Shown: positions 16,649 through 26,431 of the stretch, one piece after another
How the letters are laid out: the number at the start of each line of letters is the position of its first letter
How positions within the stretch are numbered: position 1 is the first letter of the stretch
NCBI RefSeq assembly: GCF_004345325.1
Contig: NZ_SLVJ01000018.1
Span: 18,187-82,186, forward strand
DNA: 64,000 nt
Direction of reading: 5' to 3'
DNA from: Acinetobacter calcoaceticus
GTDB taxonomy: Bacteria > Pseudomonadota > Gammaproteobacteria > Pseudomonadales > Moraxellaceae
Notes under the pieces: model-generated
The model's input: only the letters and a program-made list of their open reading frames with translations
What the model was told of the DNA's origin: nothing
Databases searched by the model: none
Position numbers and translations under genes: made by a program

Positions 16649-17386
16649 TTATTTTACTTTGATGAGTTCTACATCAAAAATTAAAGCACTATTTGGTGGA
16701 ATCCCAGGTACACCTTGAGTACCATAAGCAAGTTTAGACGGGATATATAGTGTAGCTTTTGCCCCTTCTTTTAGTAACTGGAAGCCTTCGGTCCAACCTG
16801 ATACAACTTGATTCAATTTAAACTCAATAGGCTCGCCACGCTCAAAAGAGCTATCAAACACTTTGCCATCTAGTAATTGCCCTTTATAGTGCACTGTTAC
16901 AGTGGATTCGGCAGTCGGCTGTTTGCCAGTACCTTGCTGGTTAATTTTATATTGCAAACCTGAAGGTGTGGTTTTGACATCCGGTTTTTTTGCATTTTCC
17001 TCGAAAAACTTTTGACTTAAAGCATCATTGCTTTTTGCATCAGTAAGTTGCTTCTGTTGGTTTTTTTTGTCTTCAGTTAATTGTTTTTGTTTCAATATTT
17101 CTTGAAATTCAACATATGCCGTTTGTAATTCTTCATCCGTGTATATGCGATCTTTACGCGCATAGCCATCGCGCACACCCTGAATAAAAATATTTAAATC
17201 AATTTCTTCCGGAGTTTGGCTAGCTACTTCATAACCGATTGCATAACTAATCTTTTCAGCAGAAGTGGCGTTTTTATTGATCGCGATCGTGCTGACCTCA
17301 ACAGGATTTTTAGTCGCGTAATAAACAGGGATAAGCGCAGCACCGCCTAATAAAACTGCGATGGTTATCGGTAAGGCTTTACTCAT
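16649..17386 (-). CDS. fkpA: FKBP-type peptidyl-prolyl isomerase FkpA, copy 3
   Basis: This 245-aa protein is the gene usually flanking the Acinetobacter K locus next to wzc. Its N-terminus (SKALPITIAVLLGGAALIPV) is hydrophobic but has no obvious cleavage site, so it may be a signal anchor. The dimerisation domain carries a Lys/Gln-rich insert near residues 93-115 that copy 2 lacks. The FKBP domain is at about 145-245 (VTVHYKGQLLDGKVFDSS). It is separated from wzc by a terminator. Confidence 0.9.
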   Translation of the reverse strand: MSKALPITIAVLLGGAALIPVYYATKNPVEVSTIAINKNATSAEKISYAIGYEVASQTPEEIDLNIFIQGVRDGYARKDRIYTDEELQTAYVEFQEILKQKQLTEDKKNQQKQLTDAKSNDALSQKFFEENAKKPDVKTTPSGLQYKINQQGTGKQPTAESTVTVHYKGQLLDGKVFDSSFERGEPIEFKLNQVVSGWTEGFQLLKEGAKATLYIPSKLAYGTQGVPGIPPNSALIFDVELIKVK

Positions 17387-17527
17387 AAGGGGGTCTCAAT
17401 TCTAATCTTAAATAACAAATTTATTTGACTTAGTTTAATGATTGCAGCCAAAGTCGTCTATATCAGAAGCTTGATATCTCGAAAGTTAAAACAATTTAAA
17501 ACAAAGCTTGCAGCCCAATAAATAGTT

Positions 17528-17559
17528 AAAAAAAACTAGATCAGTGATCTAGTTTTTTT
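17528..17559 (-). terminator. Terminator downstream of wzc
   Basis: The palindrome ACTAGATCAGTGATCTAGT is flanked by an A-run and a T-run, giving a symmetrical, probably bidirectional intrinsic terminator 12 bp after the wzc stop. Confidence 0.85.
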
Positions 17560-17571
17560 AAAAAATTGATT

Positions 17572-19764
17572 TTAGTCATCTTTGGTCGAAGTATAGGCAT
17601 AGGCATAATTATAACTTGAACTACTACCTGGCAAATGTTGGATATCATTTAGAATCACACCGTTGACCTTAGAGCCAGCCTGCTCAAAACGATTCAGTGT
17701 AATTTCCAGCTCCTTGATTTGGGTTTTGGCATAACGTGCCACAATCAAATTAACCCCGCAATATTGAGAGATAATAATACCATCTGTCACAGCCAAAACT
17801 GGAGGTGTATCCATAATAATATGATCATACTGATTACTTAGTTCTGCAAGCAATTGACTAAACTGATGTGAACTGAGTAATTCTGATGGATTATTTGGAT
17901 TTTTACCACGCGCAATGAAGTCTAGGTTGGCAACCTCAGTTTTAAAAATCGTTTGCTCAAGTGTAACTTCACCACTTAAAAGTTCAGTTAATCCGGGTAC
18001 ATTTTCTCGATTAAAGTACTTGTGTAGGTATCCGCGTCTTAAATCAGCATCGATTAAAAGCACTTTTTTATTGCTTTGCGCCAATATGGTGGCCAAATTG
18101 GTGGATATAAATGACTTACCGACTTCAGGTGCAGGGCCAGAGATCGAGATGATATTGTTCTTGGCATTGCTGAGTGCAAAATGAATCGTGGTTCGGATAC
18201 TTCTTAAACTTTCAACGGCGATGTCTTCAGAGTTTTTGACTGCTAAAACTGGAATAGATTTTTTCTTCTTCAATAACTGAATACGACTCTCTTGGATCGG
18301 AGAGCGTGGCACAGTGGCATAAACAGGCAGATCGAGTTCATTTTCAATCTGCGCTGAGTCTTTAATGCCTGTATGCATCATTCCACGTACTAAGGCGATG
18401 AGTACACCAATAAAGCCACCGACAAATATCGACAAGAAGAGGATAATTAGTTTTTGTGGCTTAATTGGTTTTATAGGTTCCACAGCAGTATCAATAATCC
18501 GTACATTGCCAATTTCACCTGCTTTTGATATTTTAAGTTGCTGATAACTATTAAGAAGAGAGGTGTACAATTCTGTATTAACTTTAACATCGCGATAAAG
18601 TTGCAGGTAAAGACGCTGTAATTCAGGTAACCTTTTTAGAGTGCTATTGAGTTCAGATGTCTTCGTATTAATTGCGTCAAGTTGTGAATTGATTTCAGTC
18701 ATCAATGGATGATCATTGGTATATTTGGCAGTCAGCTCAGCTTGCTTTTGTTTAAGTTCAATTTTAATTTTTTCAAGTTCGATGTTTTGCTTGAGCAGTA
18801 ACTCAGATTCTTGGGTTACATCGAAAGTATTGTGCTGCTCACGAAATTTATTGAATTTAATCTCAGAGTCAACTAGTTGTTGCTTGAGTTCTGGCAATTG
18901 TACATCTAAGAAACTTAAAGTTTGCTTCGATTCTAAAGATTTGCGTTCAATATTCTGTTGATGATAGGTGCTCACTACACTATTTAAAACTTCGGTAATA
19001 TGTGATTTATCATTACCCGTATAGCTCAAGCCAATTACACCCGCCATTTTGCCTTTTTCAGAGACTGAATAATTGGCTAAAAAGTTTGCTACAGCAGTTG
19101 GTAAGGATAGTTTGTACAGCGTTAGGTTAGGCTTCGATGTAGATTGTGCATTGATATGTACTCCCCATGTCCCCTTGCTGTCACTGACTTGGTTGAGATT
19201 ATTAAGATTCCCAGTAAATACCACTTGATCTTTGTAGCTTAAGTTAAATTTGTTGTTTTTAATGAAACTAAGCTTAAGCGGTTTATCAATATAATAGGTA
19301 GGTACATCCAGTTTTTTGATTTGTACCGAATCTTGATTATTTTGGAAGATGACTTGATCTGGCGTATAGCTTAGTTTGGTCTTATCCAAAGTGGTGAGAC
19401 GATAGAAAATGCTATCATCATCATCCGTAATCTGAATATTTAAATTAAGCTTTTGAATCACTTGTCCAAGTACGAGTCTAGATTTTAAGATCTCGATCTC
19501 TGCATCGGCTGGGGATTTTTGGCCCATACCACCAGATAAGTCTTTCAGCTGCCCCAGCAGCGCGGCAGATGCTGCACTTTTACCATCTTCAACCTGAACC
19601 AATGCATCAGTTGAATACGTTGGTGGAGTAATGCGTAAATAGAGCAACGCACAGATGATACTCAGTACTACACAGAGTAAAATGACTTTCCATTGAGCGA
19701 TCAAAGAGAAAAATAATTCTTTAAGATCAATCGTATCATCACTTGTTTTCGATTTTTGATTCAT
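17572..19764 (-). CDS. wzc: Capsule export tyrosine autokinase Wzc
   Basis: Wzc is the inner-membrane polysaccharide co-polymerase and BY-kinase that, with Wza and Wzy, controls capsule polymerisation and export. The 730-aa protein has a membrane segment near 30-50, a periplasmic coiled-coil domain (about 270-400), a second membrane segment near 440-465, and a cytoplasmic kinase with Walker A GPAPEVGKS, Walker A' VLLIDADLR and Walker B HIIMDTPPV. The C-terminus carries a tyrosine cluster (SSSYNYAYAYTSTKDD) for autophosphorylation. It is last in the leftward wza-wzb-wzc unit. Confidence 0.96.
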   Translation of the reverse strand: MNQKSKTSDDTIDLKELFFSLIAQWKVILLCVVLSIICALLYLRITPPTYSTDALVQVEDGKSAASAALLGQLKDLSGGMGQKSPADAEIEILKSRLVLGQVIQKLNLNIQITDDDDSIFYRLTTLDKTKLSYTPDQVIFQNNQDSVQIKKLDVPTYYIDKPLKLSFIKNNKFNLSYKDQVVFTGNLNNLNQVSDSKGTWGVHINAQSTSKPNLTLYKLSLPTAVANFLANYSVSEKGKMAGVIGLSYTGNDKSHITEVLNSVVSTYHQQNIERKSLESKQTLSFLDVQLPELKQQLVDSEIKFNKFREQHNTFDVTQESELLLKQNIELEKIKIELKQKQAELTAKYTNDHPLMTEINSQLDAINTKTSELNSTLKRLPELQRLYLQLYRDVKVNTELYTSLLNSYQQLKISKAGEIGNVRIIDTAVEPIKPIKPQKLIILFLSIFVGGFIGVLIALVRGMMHTGIKDSAQIENELDLPVYATVPRSPIQESRIQLLKKKKSIPVLAVKNSEDIAVESLRSIRTTIHFALSNAKNNIISISGPAPEVGKSFISTNLATILAQSNKKVLLIDADLRRGYLHKYFNRENVPGLTELLSGEVTLEQTIFKTEVANLDFIARGKNPNNPSELLSSHQFSQLLAELSNQYDHIIMDTPPVLAVTDGIIISQYCGVNLIVARYAKTQIKELEITLNRFEQAGSKVNGVILNDIQHLPGSSSSYNYAYAYTSTKDD

Positions 19765-19786
19765 AATTAACAGCTAATTTAAATAT

Positions 19787-20215
19787 TTAAAGATGAGATT
19801 GCCAATCTAAGGCATAGGTTTGAATCAGGCGGCAAGTTTCTTGGAAAAATGCTTGATCATGTTTATAAGGGTCCGTTACATTTTGACCATGCCAATGACC
19901 TAAACGAAAGACTTTACCTTTGGCAAAAGGCCATGTTTGCTCAATATGTCGAAGTTGATTATTGCTCATGACCAAAATCAAATCTGATTGTTTAATTAAA
20001 TCAGCGTTAATTTGCTTTGCAACATGCTTTCGCATATCTAGGAGATGACTATCCATGCATGCAATAGCTTTATCATCAGCTGAATGTCCAACCATAGCTG
20101 CCAGACCAGCTGATTCAATATTTAGCTGAGGGTATTGTTGTTTAAAAAAATACTCCGCCATTGGGCTACGACAAATATTCCCAACACAAACGATTAATAT
20201 ATTTTGAATATTCAT
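19787..20215 (-). CDS. wzb: Low-molecular-weight protein tyrosine phosphatase Wzb
   Basis: Wzb dephosphorylates the Wzc tyrosine cluster. The 142-aa protein has the phosphatase P-loop CVGNICRS at residues 10-17 (nucleophile Cys10, Arg16) and the general-acid Asp in VTDPYKHD near residue 115. The gap to wza is 5 bp, so the two are coupled. Confidence 0.95.
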   Translation of the reverse strand: MNIQNILIVCVGNICRSPMAEYFFKQQYPQLNIESAGLAAMVGHSADDKAIACMDSHLLDMRKHVAKQINADLIKQSDLILVMSNNQLRHIEQTWPFAKGKVFRLGHWHGQNVTDPYKHDQAFFQETCRLIQTYALDWQSHL

Positions 20216-20220
20216 GTTGG

Positions 20221-21318
20221 TTACTTACCCAATTGATCAAAACTATAGAGTGCACTAGAGAACGGTATGATCTGATTGATTATGCGCTGCCAACGGGTGA
20301 GCCCAGTGGCGTCGATATAGACAATATCATTTTTTTGCATATGAAATTGATTGGCGAGCGCTAGATTGCCAAAGCTACTCAAGTTCAGATGATAAATCGT
20401 TGAGGTTTTGGTATTTAAATCAGTGCGCATTACAAATATTCGTGCTGCACTGGCGGAGAGGGGGTTGATGCCTTCGCTTTCCCCAAGGACATCACTTAGG
20501 GTCATGCCTTGATCACGTATGGGTAGTGCCTGACTACGACTGGACTCTCCCATGACATAGAGTTTTTGATTCAGTTTGGTGTTTACATAGAGTGTATCGT
20601 TGGCTTGGATGAGTAGATTGTGCAAAGACAAACCTTGTTTTTCCAGTGCAATCACATTGAGGTCATAAGTTAGGCCATTTCGAATCAGTTGGATATTGGT
20701 ATTGTCACCAGTTTGGGTGTTAATACCACCAGCCATACCAAGTGCAGTATAGACACTGATGGGTTGATCATTAAGTGTATATTGGCCACTTTTCAGAACT
20801 TGGCCATTAACAAAGTAGCGTCGTCCTTCATATGACAATACACGAGCAACGACATCAGGATGTTTGAGATAGCGTGCAAATTGATCGCGTATATATCGAT
20901 TTGCTTCAGCCAGCGTTTTACCTGATATTTGAATTTGACCGACTAATGGTAGTTGGATATTACCTTTAGAATCAATTTGATATCCGGTTGCATTAACATT
21001 TGTTGTCCCAACTTGTGCAGGTGGGGTAATTTCTGGATAGGCCCAAAGTTGGATGGACAGAATATCACCGGGACTTAATGTATATGCTTTTTGACGGCTT
21101 TGAAAAAGTGCCGTGATTTGATTCGAGTTTTGCTGAGTATTAAACGATGTCGTTGGAATATTTTGTTGGGTCAATTGGACCACTGATACTTCAGCGCCTT
21201 CTTCTGTCTTGTACTGCCCTTGAGCTGGCAAATCATAAGTTTGTAAACCAGAAGTGACTGCGCAACCTGATAGAATTAGAGAAACCGTCAAAAAACATGA
21301 TATGCGCTTATACTTCAC
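20221..21318 (-). CDS. wza: Outer-membrane capsule export lipoprotein Wza
   Basis: Wza forms the octameric outer-membrane channel for capsule export. The 365-aa precursor has a lipoprotein signal (MKYKRISCFLTVSLILSGC, Cys19), the polysaccharide-export domain near 75-170 (LSPGDILSIQLWAYPEI and QLPLVGQIQISG), SLBB-type repeats (RYFVNGQVLKSGQY; LYVMGESSRSQ) and a C-terminal amphipathic helix (RWQRIINQIIPFSSALY). It is the first gene of the leftward export unit. Confidence 0.95.
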   Translation of the reverse strand: MKYKRISCFLTVSLILSGCAVTSGLQTYDLPAQGQYKTEEGAEVSVVQLTQQNIPTTSFNTQQNSNQITALFQSRQKAYTLSPGDILSIQLWAYPEITPPAQVGTTNVNATGYQIDSKGNIQLPLVGQIQISGKTLAEANRYIRDQFARYLKHPDVVARVLSYEGRRYFVNGQVLKSGQYTLNDQPISVYTALGMAGGINTQTGDNTNIQLIRNGLTYDLNVIALEKQGLSLHNLLIQANDTLYVNTKLNQKLYVMGESSRSQALPIRDQGMTLSDVLGESEGINPLSASAARIFVMRTDLNTKTSTIYHLNLSSFGNLALANQFHMQKNDIVYIDATGLTRWQRIINQIIPFSSALYSFDQLGK

Positions 21319-21938
21319 ATTCAGAACCTTTAGTTGTAATCGTTTGTACTTAAAATCTTTCAGTTCGAGATTGTATTCTATTATTTAAGCATTGGGTATG
21401 CTTTAAAACATAATTTCAACTTTAAAAGTTGATTGAAATCAGCATAAATTTAAGAGAATTCAGTTACTTTTTACATCAATCTTGGGTTAAAAGAATGTAT
21501 GAAAAATGAGCGTGCATCAATTACATAATTCGAACTTTGAATTTAATTAAAAAAATTGAATTAAACTGTATTGTTAAGCTGGAGATCTTTTCCAAGGATA
21601 ATCATTTTGTTCATCAGATTTAGGCTGTAAAAAGCTATTTAATGAACTTGAAGAGTTAATGAGCATGAAGGGTAAACAACCATTGCATAAAAATATATGG
21701 AATTGTTTTTTTAATCTAGTTTTTTTCGATGAGCGTAAGTTTTAAAGTTTAAAAAATAATTACTGATATTTATTAATAAAAATTATATGTTTAATTAAAT
21801 GTAATTCTTACAGTAATCTTACTTGATTAGGCATGATTCGATTGTCGGGAAAATAAGAAGTAATATTGATTTTTTGGATCAAACGTTTAAAAATCTCTAG
21901 CTTGAATTTATAAAAATAATAACTAGGGGATAACTGTT
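21319..21938. promoter_or_regulatory. 620-bp divergent region between wza and the rightward capsule genes
   Basis: This stretch is AT-rich and has no convincing gene. It must hold the wza promoter on the minus strand and a rightward promoter. A Shine-Dalgarno (AGGGGATAA) precedes the ATG at 21939, and TTGAAT/TATAAAAAT is a possible but poorly spaced core near 21902. No JUMPstart/ops element (GGCGGTAG) was seen. Long leaders on both transcripts are possible. Confidence 0.5.
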
Positions 21939-22883
21939 ATGCAATTTAATGTAAAAAAATATACGGCTACTGAGAGATATTTGTGGAATAATTTTATAGT
22001 ACAGTGTAAAAACTATCACTTTATGTTCCACCGAGACTTTATGGAATATCATGCTGATCGATTTCATGACTTTTCATTAATTATTACAGATGGAAACCAA
22101 AAAACGATCGCTTTAATCCCAGGGAATATCTCTGAGGGTGTCTTTTATAGTCATCAGGGGTTGACTTTTGGTGGGTTTTTAATTGATAAAAACATTCATG
22201 CAATTGATGTAATGCAAATCTTTACAGAGGTTAAAAAGTTCTTAAAAATAAATAAGATAAACAAAATTATTTATAAACCTATTCCTGTCATTTACCACCA
22301 GTATCCAGCTCAAGAGGACTTATATGCTTTATTTAGAAATGATGCACAATTACACCGTAGGGATATTAGTTCATCAATCTTGATTCAGGACGGGTATAAG
22401 TATTCTCGCGGGAAAAAATCAGGAATTAATAAGGCGAAAAAAGAGGGAGTCGTTTGTAGAGAGGTCGATAAGCCTAGTCTGGTTTGGACATTGATTCGTG
22501 AAGTTTTAGCTGAGCACCATTCTACCAGCCCTGTTCATGATGAAGTTGAAATAGATTATCTAAAAGAAAAGTTTCCAAACAATATTAAAACTTATGCTGC
22601 ATTTTATAATCAGAATATTGTCTCAGCCTGCGTGACCTTTGAAACAGCTGAAGTTGTGCATACCCAATATCTCGCATCGAGTAAAATAGGGAGAGAAATT
22701 AGAGCATTGGATATGTTGATTGATCATGTGATTTGCACCTGTTCCGATTATGCAAAAGTATTTGATTTTGGAATATCGAATGAACACAATGGTAAATATC
22801 TAAATAGTGGGCTAATTCATCAAAAAGAAAGTTTCGGTGCACGAGCTATTGTATATGACCTATACAGTATGGATATAAATTGA
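21939..22883 (+). CDS. FemAB/GNAT-fold acyl- or aminoacyl-transferase at the head of the capsule genes
   Basis: This 314-aa protein resembles the FemAB-like branch of the GNAT fold. The visible signature is the C-terminal half with YSRGKKSGINKAKKEGV, a central REVLAEHHSTSP, FYNQNIVSACVTFETAEVVHTQYLAS, and FDFGISNEHNGKYLNSGLI. There is no signal peptide or membrane helix, so it would act in the cytoplasm on a lipid-linked or nucleotide-linked precursor. It sits between the wza promoter region and gna, with gaps of 620 and 312 bp on either side, so it may have its own promoter. A role in modifying a K-unit sugar is inferred from location only. Confidence 0.65.
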   Translation: MQFNVKKYTATERYLWNNFIVQCKNYHFMFHRDFMEYHADRFHDFSLIITDGNQKTIALIPGNISEGVFYSHQGLTFGGFLIDKNIHAIDVMQIFTEVKKFLKINKINKIIYKPIPVIYHQYPAQEDLYALFRNDAQLHRRDISSSILIQDGYKYSRGKKSGINKAKKEGVVCREVDKPSLVWTLIREVLAEHHSTSPVHDEVEIDYLKEKFPNNIKTYAAFYNQNIVSACVTFETAEVVHTQYLASSKIGREIRALDMLIDHVICTCSDYAKVFDFGISNEHNGKYLNSGLIHQKESFGARAIVYDLYSMDIN

Positions 22884-23195
22884 ACATTTTAAAAATGTGA
22901 TTAATTCAGGCTAAATCTTATTCAGCTAGAATATTGATTTTTTTATAAGTGTTAAGTTAAAAGAGTTTTTTGCAAGCTCAAAAGTGAGGGGGGATCAATT
23001 TAAAAATTATAACTCGAGGTGTATTTTAGTTTTATTTTTTTTATAAAACACTTAAAATTCGTGTGCGTAATTCTGGTTCTTGATGAATTGGCAAATGTAT
23101 TTATCAACCACTGTTCTTTAATTTTCTGCTATATTTCCCTAGTTATATTTTCTAAGCAATCACTACCACCCAAAGACCTTCTGAGTTAATGGCAT
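22884..23195 (+). promoter_or_regulatory. 312-bp gap upstream of gna
   Basis: No gene is visible. The stretch is AT-rich and contains an imperfect hairpin around 23022-23051 (GTGTATTTTAG...TATAAAACAC). It probably carries the main promoter and leader for the rightward capsule operon starting with gna; I cannot pick a -35/-10 pair with confidence. The gna ATG lacks a strong Shine-Dalgarno. Confidence 0.4.
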
Positions 23196-24476
23196 ATGTT
23201 ACAACTTAATCAGCTAAAAATCGCAATAATTGGACTAGGTTATGTCGGTCTACCTCTAGCAGTAGCTTTTGGTCAGAAGGTGACCACGGTTGGCTTTGAT
23301 ATAAATATACAGCGTATTCAAGAGTTGAAAAGTGGGCAAGATCACACACTTGAAGTTAGCCCACAAGAACTTAAAGATGTAGAGCGTTTAAGCTTTGATC
23401 ACGAGTATGAAAGTTTGGCTCAATGTAACTTCTTTATTGTCACAGTTCCGACACCAATTGATGACTTTAAACAACCTGATTTAACACCGTTGATTAAGGC
23501 ATCTGAAACAATTGCTCAAATTCTTAAAAAAGGTGATGTTGTCGTTTATGAGTCTACTGTTTACCCAGGTGCAACCGAAGAAGTATGTATACCTGTTTTG
23601 GAACAATATTCTGGGCTGAAGTATAATGAGGATTTCTTTGTTGGCTATAGCCCTGAAAGAATAAATCCTGGTGATAAACAACGTCATGTCACAAATATAT
23701 TAAAAATTACCTCTGGCTCTACACCTGAAGTTGCTGCATTCGTAGATCAAGTTTACAAGTTGATTATACAAGCAGGGACTTATCAAGCACCAAGTATTAA
23801 AGTGGCTGAAGCCGCAAAAGTCATTGAAAATACCCAGCGCGATGTGAATATTGCATTAATTAATGAGTTTTCCTTAATTTTTAATAAAATTGGCATTGAT
23901 ACTGAGGATGTACTTAAAGCGGCAGGGACCAAGTGGAACTTTCTACCATTTAGACCAGGTCTAGTCGGTGGTCATTGTATTGGGGTTGATCCTTACTATC
24001 TCACCCATAAGGCCCAATCTATAGGCTTGCATCCTGAAATAATTTTAGCTGCACGTCGCTTGAATGATCGGATGGGAGAATATATTGCGACACAACTGAT
24101 TAAAGAGATGCTGAAAAAGCGTATTCAAGTTGTTGGTTCGAAAATACTGGTGATGGGCTTAAGCTTTAAAGAAAATTGTCCTGATATACGTAATACCAAA
24201 ATCATCGATATGGTCAATGCATTAAAAGAATATGATTTGGATCTGGATATTTATGATCCTTGGGTTGACCCCCTCGAAGTTGAAAGGGAATATGGCCTAA
24301 GACCCATACATAATATTGATATTCAGGTGAAATATGATGCAATTATTTTGGCTCTTGCACATGATCAATTCAAGCAGATGACAGTAAATGAGTTTAAACA
24401 ACTCGGTAAAGAAAAACATGTTTTATATGATTTAAAATATGTATTAGATCAAAGTCAAAGTGATATCAGGTTATAA
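23196..24476 (+). CDS. gna: UDP-N-acetylglucosamine/galactosamine 6-dehydrogenase (TviB/WbpO type)
   Basis: Gna oxidises a UDP-N-acetylhexosamine to the uronic acid. The 426-aa protein has the NAD motif [12 protein letters not shown] at residues 11-22, the linker VPTPID, the catalytic region [20 protein letters not shown] and the catalytic Cys in [15 protein letters not shown], followed by the C-terminal UDP-binding domain ([16 protein letters not shown]). It is the usual first rightward gene of Acinetobacter K loci and implies GlcNAcA or GalNAcA, or a derivative of one, in the capsule. Confidence 0.9.
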   Translation: MLQLNQLKIAIIGLGYVGLPLAVAFGQKVTTVGFDINIQRIQELKSGQDHTLEVSPQELKDVERLSFDHEYESLAQCNFFIVTVPTPIDDFKQPDLTPLIKASETIAQILKKGDVVVYESTVYPGATEEVCIPVLEQYSGLKYNEDFFVGYSPERINPGDKQRHVTNILKITSGSTPEVAAFVDQVYKLIIQAGTYQAPSIKVAEAAKVIENTQRDVNIALINEFSLIFNKIGIDTEDVLKAAGTKWNFLPFRPGLVGGHCIGVDPYYLTHKAQSIGLHPEIILAARRLNDRMGEYIATQLIKEMLKKRIQVVGSKILVMGLSFKENCPDIRNTKIIDMVNALKEYDLDLDIYDPWVDPLEVEREYGLRPIHNIDIQVKYDAIILALAHDQFKQMTVNEFKQLGKEKHVLYDLKYVLDQSQSDIRL

Positions 24477-24497
24477 AAGTTAAAAAATAGGTTTTTT

Positions 24498-25556
24498 ATG
24501 AAAATATTAGTGACTGGCGGTGCTGGTTTTATTGGTTCAGCAGTGATTAGACATATCATTAACCAAACAAAAAATACGGTATTGAACTTGGATAAGTTGA
24601 CCTATGCTGGCAATTTAGAATCACTAAAACAAGTTGATGAAAGTGATCGGTATAACTTTATACAGGCAGATATTTGTGATGCCGAAATCCTTGCACAGAT
24701 TTTTAATCGCTTTCAACCAGATGCTGTGATGCATTTGGCGGCAGAATCGCATGTGGATCGTTCTATTGATGGCCCAGCAGCCTTTATACAGACCAATATC
24801 GTGGGAACCTATAACTTACTCGAAGTGGCTAGACAGTACTGGCAAGGCCTTGAGCAATCCAAGAAAGATCACTTTCGTTTTCATCATATTTCAACGGATG
24901 AAGTTTATGGTGACCTTGAAGGGAGCACAGATCTATTCACAGAAACCACCGCATATGCACCAAGTTCACCATATTCAGCGAGTAAAGCAAGTTCTGATCA
25001 CTTGGTACGTGCATGGCAAAGAACCTATGGTTTTCCAACCATCATCACCAACTGCTCAAACAATTACGGACCTTACCATTTTCCAGAAAAATTAATCCCA
25101 TTGGTGATTTTAAACGCTTTGGATGGCAAGTCATTGCCTATTTATGGCAAGGGCGACCAAATTCGGGATTGGTTATATGTTGAAGATCATGCACGTGCAC
25201 TCTATAAAGTGGTCACTGAGGGGGAAGTCGGAGAGACGTATAACATCGGTGGGCACAATGAAAAACAAAATCTAGATGTGGTCAAGACCATTTGTAAAAT
25301 ACTCGATGAATTAAAACCACAAGCGAATTTACAGTCTTATGCTGAGCTGATTACTTTTGTTCAGGATCGACCTGGGCATGATTTGCGTTATGCAATCGAT
25401 GCAAGCAAGATTGAAAAAACCTTGGGATGGAAGCCAGAGGAAACTTTTGAGAGTGGGATACGAAAAACTGTCGAATGGTATTTAAATAACTTAGCTTGGT
25501 GCCGCCGCGTTCAAGATGGTAGTTATCAAGGTCAAAGATTGGGGGTAAGTGCATAA
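24498..25556 (+). CDS. rmlB: dTDP-glucose 4,6-dehydratase
   Basis: RmlB converts dTDP-glucose to dTDP-4-keto-6-deoxyglucose. At 352 aa it has the Rossmann motif TGGAGFIGS near the N-terminus, the catalytic STDEVYGDL and the [11 protein letters not shown]yr/Lys pair, plus [15 protein letters not shown]. Its stop shares one base with the rmlA start (TAATG). No rmlC or rmlD follows, so the product goes to the 3-amino sugar branch encoded next rather than to rhamnose. Confidence 0.95.
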   Translation: MKILVTGGAGFIGSAVIRHIINQTKNTVLNLDKLTYAGNLESLKQVDESDRYNFIQADICDAEILAQIFNRFQPDAVMHLAAESHVDRSIDGPAAFIQTNIVGTYNLLEVARQYWQGLEQSKKDHFRFHHISTDEVYGDLEGSTDLFTETTAYAPSSPYSASKASSDHLVRAWQRTYGFPTIITNCSNNYGPYHFPEKLIPLVILNALDGKSLPIYGKGDQIRDWLYVEDHARALYKVVTEGEVGETYNIGGHNEKQNLDVVKTICKILDELKPQANLQSYAELITFVQDRPGHDLRYAIDASKIEKTLGWKPEETFESGIRKTVEWYLNNLAWCRRVQDGSYQGQRLGVSA

Positions 25557-26431
25557 TGAATACCAAAGGCATTATTTTAGCAGGTGGATCGGGTAGCAGA
25601 CTTTATCCAATTACCAAGGGTGTATCGAAGCAGTTATTACCGATTTATGATAAGCCGATGGTGTATTACCCTCTGTCTGTCCTCATGCTGGCGGGAATAC
25701 GCGAAGTCCTGATTATCAGTACCCCTGAAGATATCGATGGATTTAAACGCTTACTTGGAGATGGTTCTCAGTTTGGTGTTTCGCTGAGTTATGCAGTCCA
25801 ACCTAGCCCAGATGGTTTGGCACAAGCCTTTATCTTGGGTGAAGCTTTTATCAGTCAAAGTAATGTCTGTTTGGTGCTTGGCGATAATATTTTTTATGGT
25901 CAGGGTTTTACCCCGATGTTACGCCAGGCAGTTTCTCGTCAAAAAGGTGCGACTGTGTTTGGTTATCAAGTCAAAGATCCTGAGCGTTTTGGTGTGGTCG
26001 AGTTTGATGCTGAAAAGCGTGCTGTTTCACTTGAAGAGAAACCGGTTCATCCAAAGTCAAATTTTGCGGTGACAGGACTTTATTTCTACGATAATGATGT
26101 GGTCAACATTGCCAAACAAGTTAAGCCCTCTGAGCGTGGCGAACTAGAAATTACCACAGTGAATCAGATGTACTTAGAACGTGGTGATCTCAATGTCGAG
26201 TTATTGGGACGCGGTTTTGCTTGGTTAGATACAGGTACCCACGCCAGTTTGCTAGAAGCGGCGCAATTTGTTGAAACCATCGAAAAACGTCAAGGTTATA
26301 AAGTGGCCTGCTTAGAAGAAATTGCCCTGCATAATGGCTGGTTGACCAAACAACAAGTTTTAGACATTGGTCAAAGTATGTCTAAGAATGATTATGGGCA
26401 GTATTTGATTTCGCTGGTGGAAGAAGATTAA
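25556..26431 (+). CDS. rmlA: Glucose-1-phosphate thymidylyltransferase
   Basis: RmlA makes dTDP-glucose from dTTP and glucose-1-phosphate. The 291-aa protein has the nucleotide-binding [39 protein letters not shown] and [16 protein letters not shown] motifs. It overlaps rmlB by one base and the following gene by one base, so the cassette is tightly coupled. Confidence 0.95.
   Translation: MNTKGIILAGGSGSRLYPITKGVSKQLLPIYDKPMVYYPLSVLMLAGIREVLIISTPEDIDGFKRLLGDGSQFGVSLSYAVQPSPDGLAQAFILGEAFISQSNVCLVLGDNIFYGQGFTPMLRQAVSRQKGATVFGYQVKDPERFGVVEFDAEKRAVSLEEKPVHPKSNFAVTGLYFYDNDVVNIAKQVKPSERGELEITTVNQMYLERGDLNVELLGRGFAWLDTGTHASLLEAAQFVETIEKRQGYKVACLEEIALHNGWLTKQQVLDIGQSMSKNDYGQYLISLVEED

Noticed and set aside
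17049..17110. Lys/Gln-rich stretch in FkpA copy 3 as a tandem DNA repeat
   Set aside because: The residues are repetitive in type but the DNA does not form clean direct repeat units.
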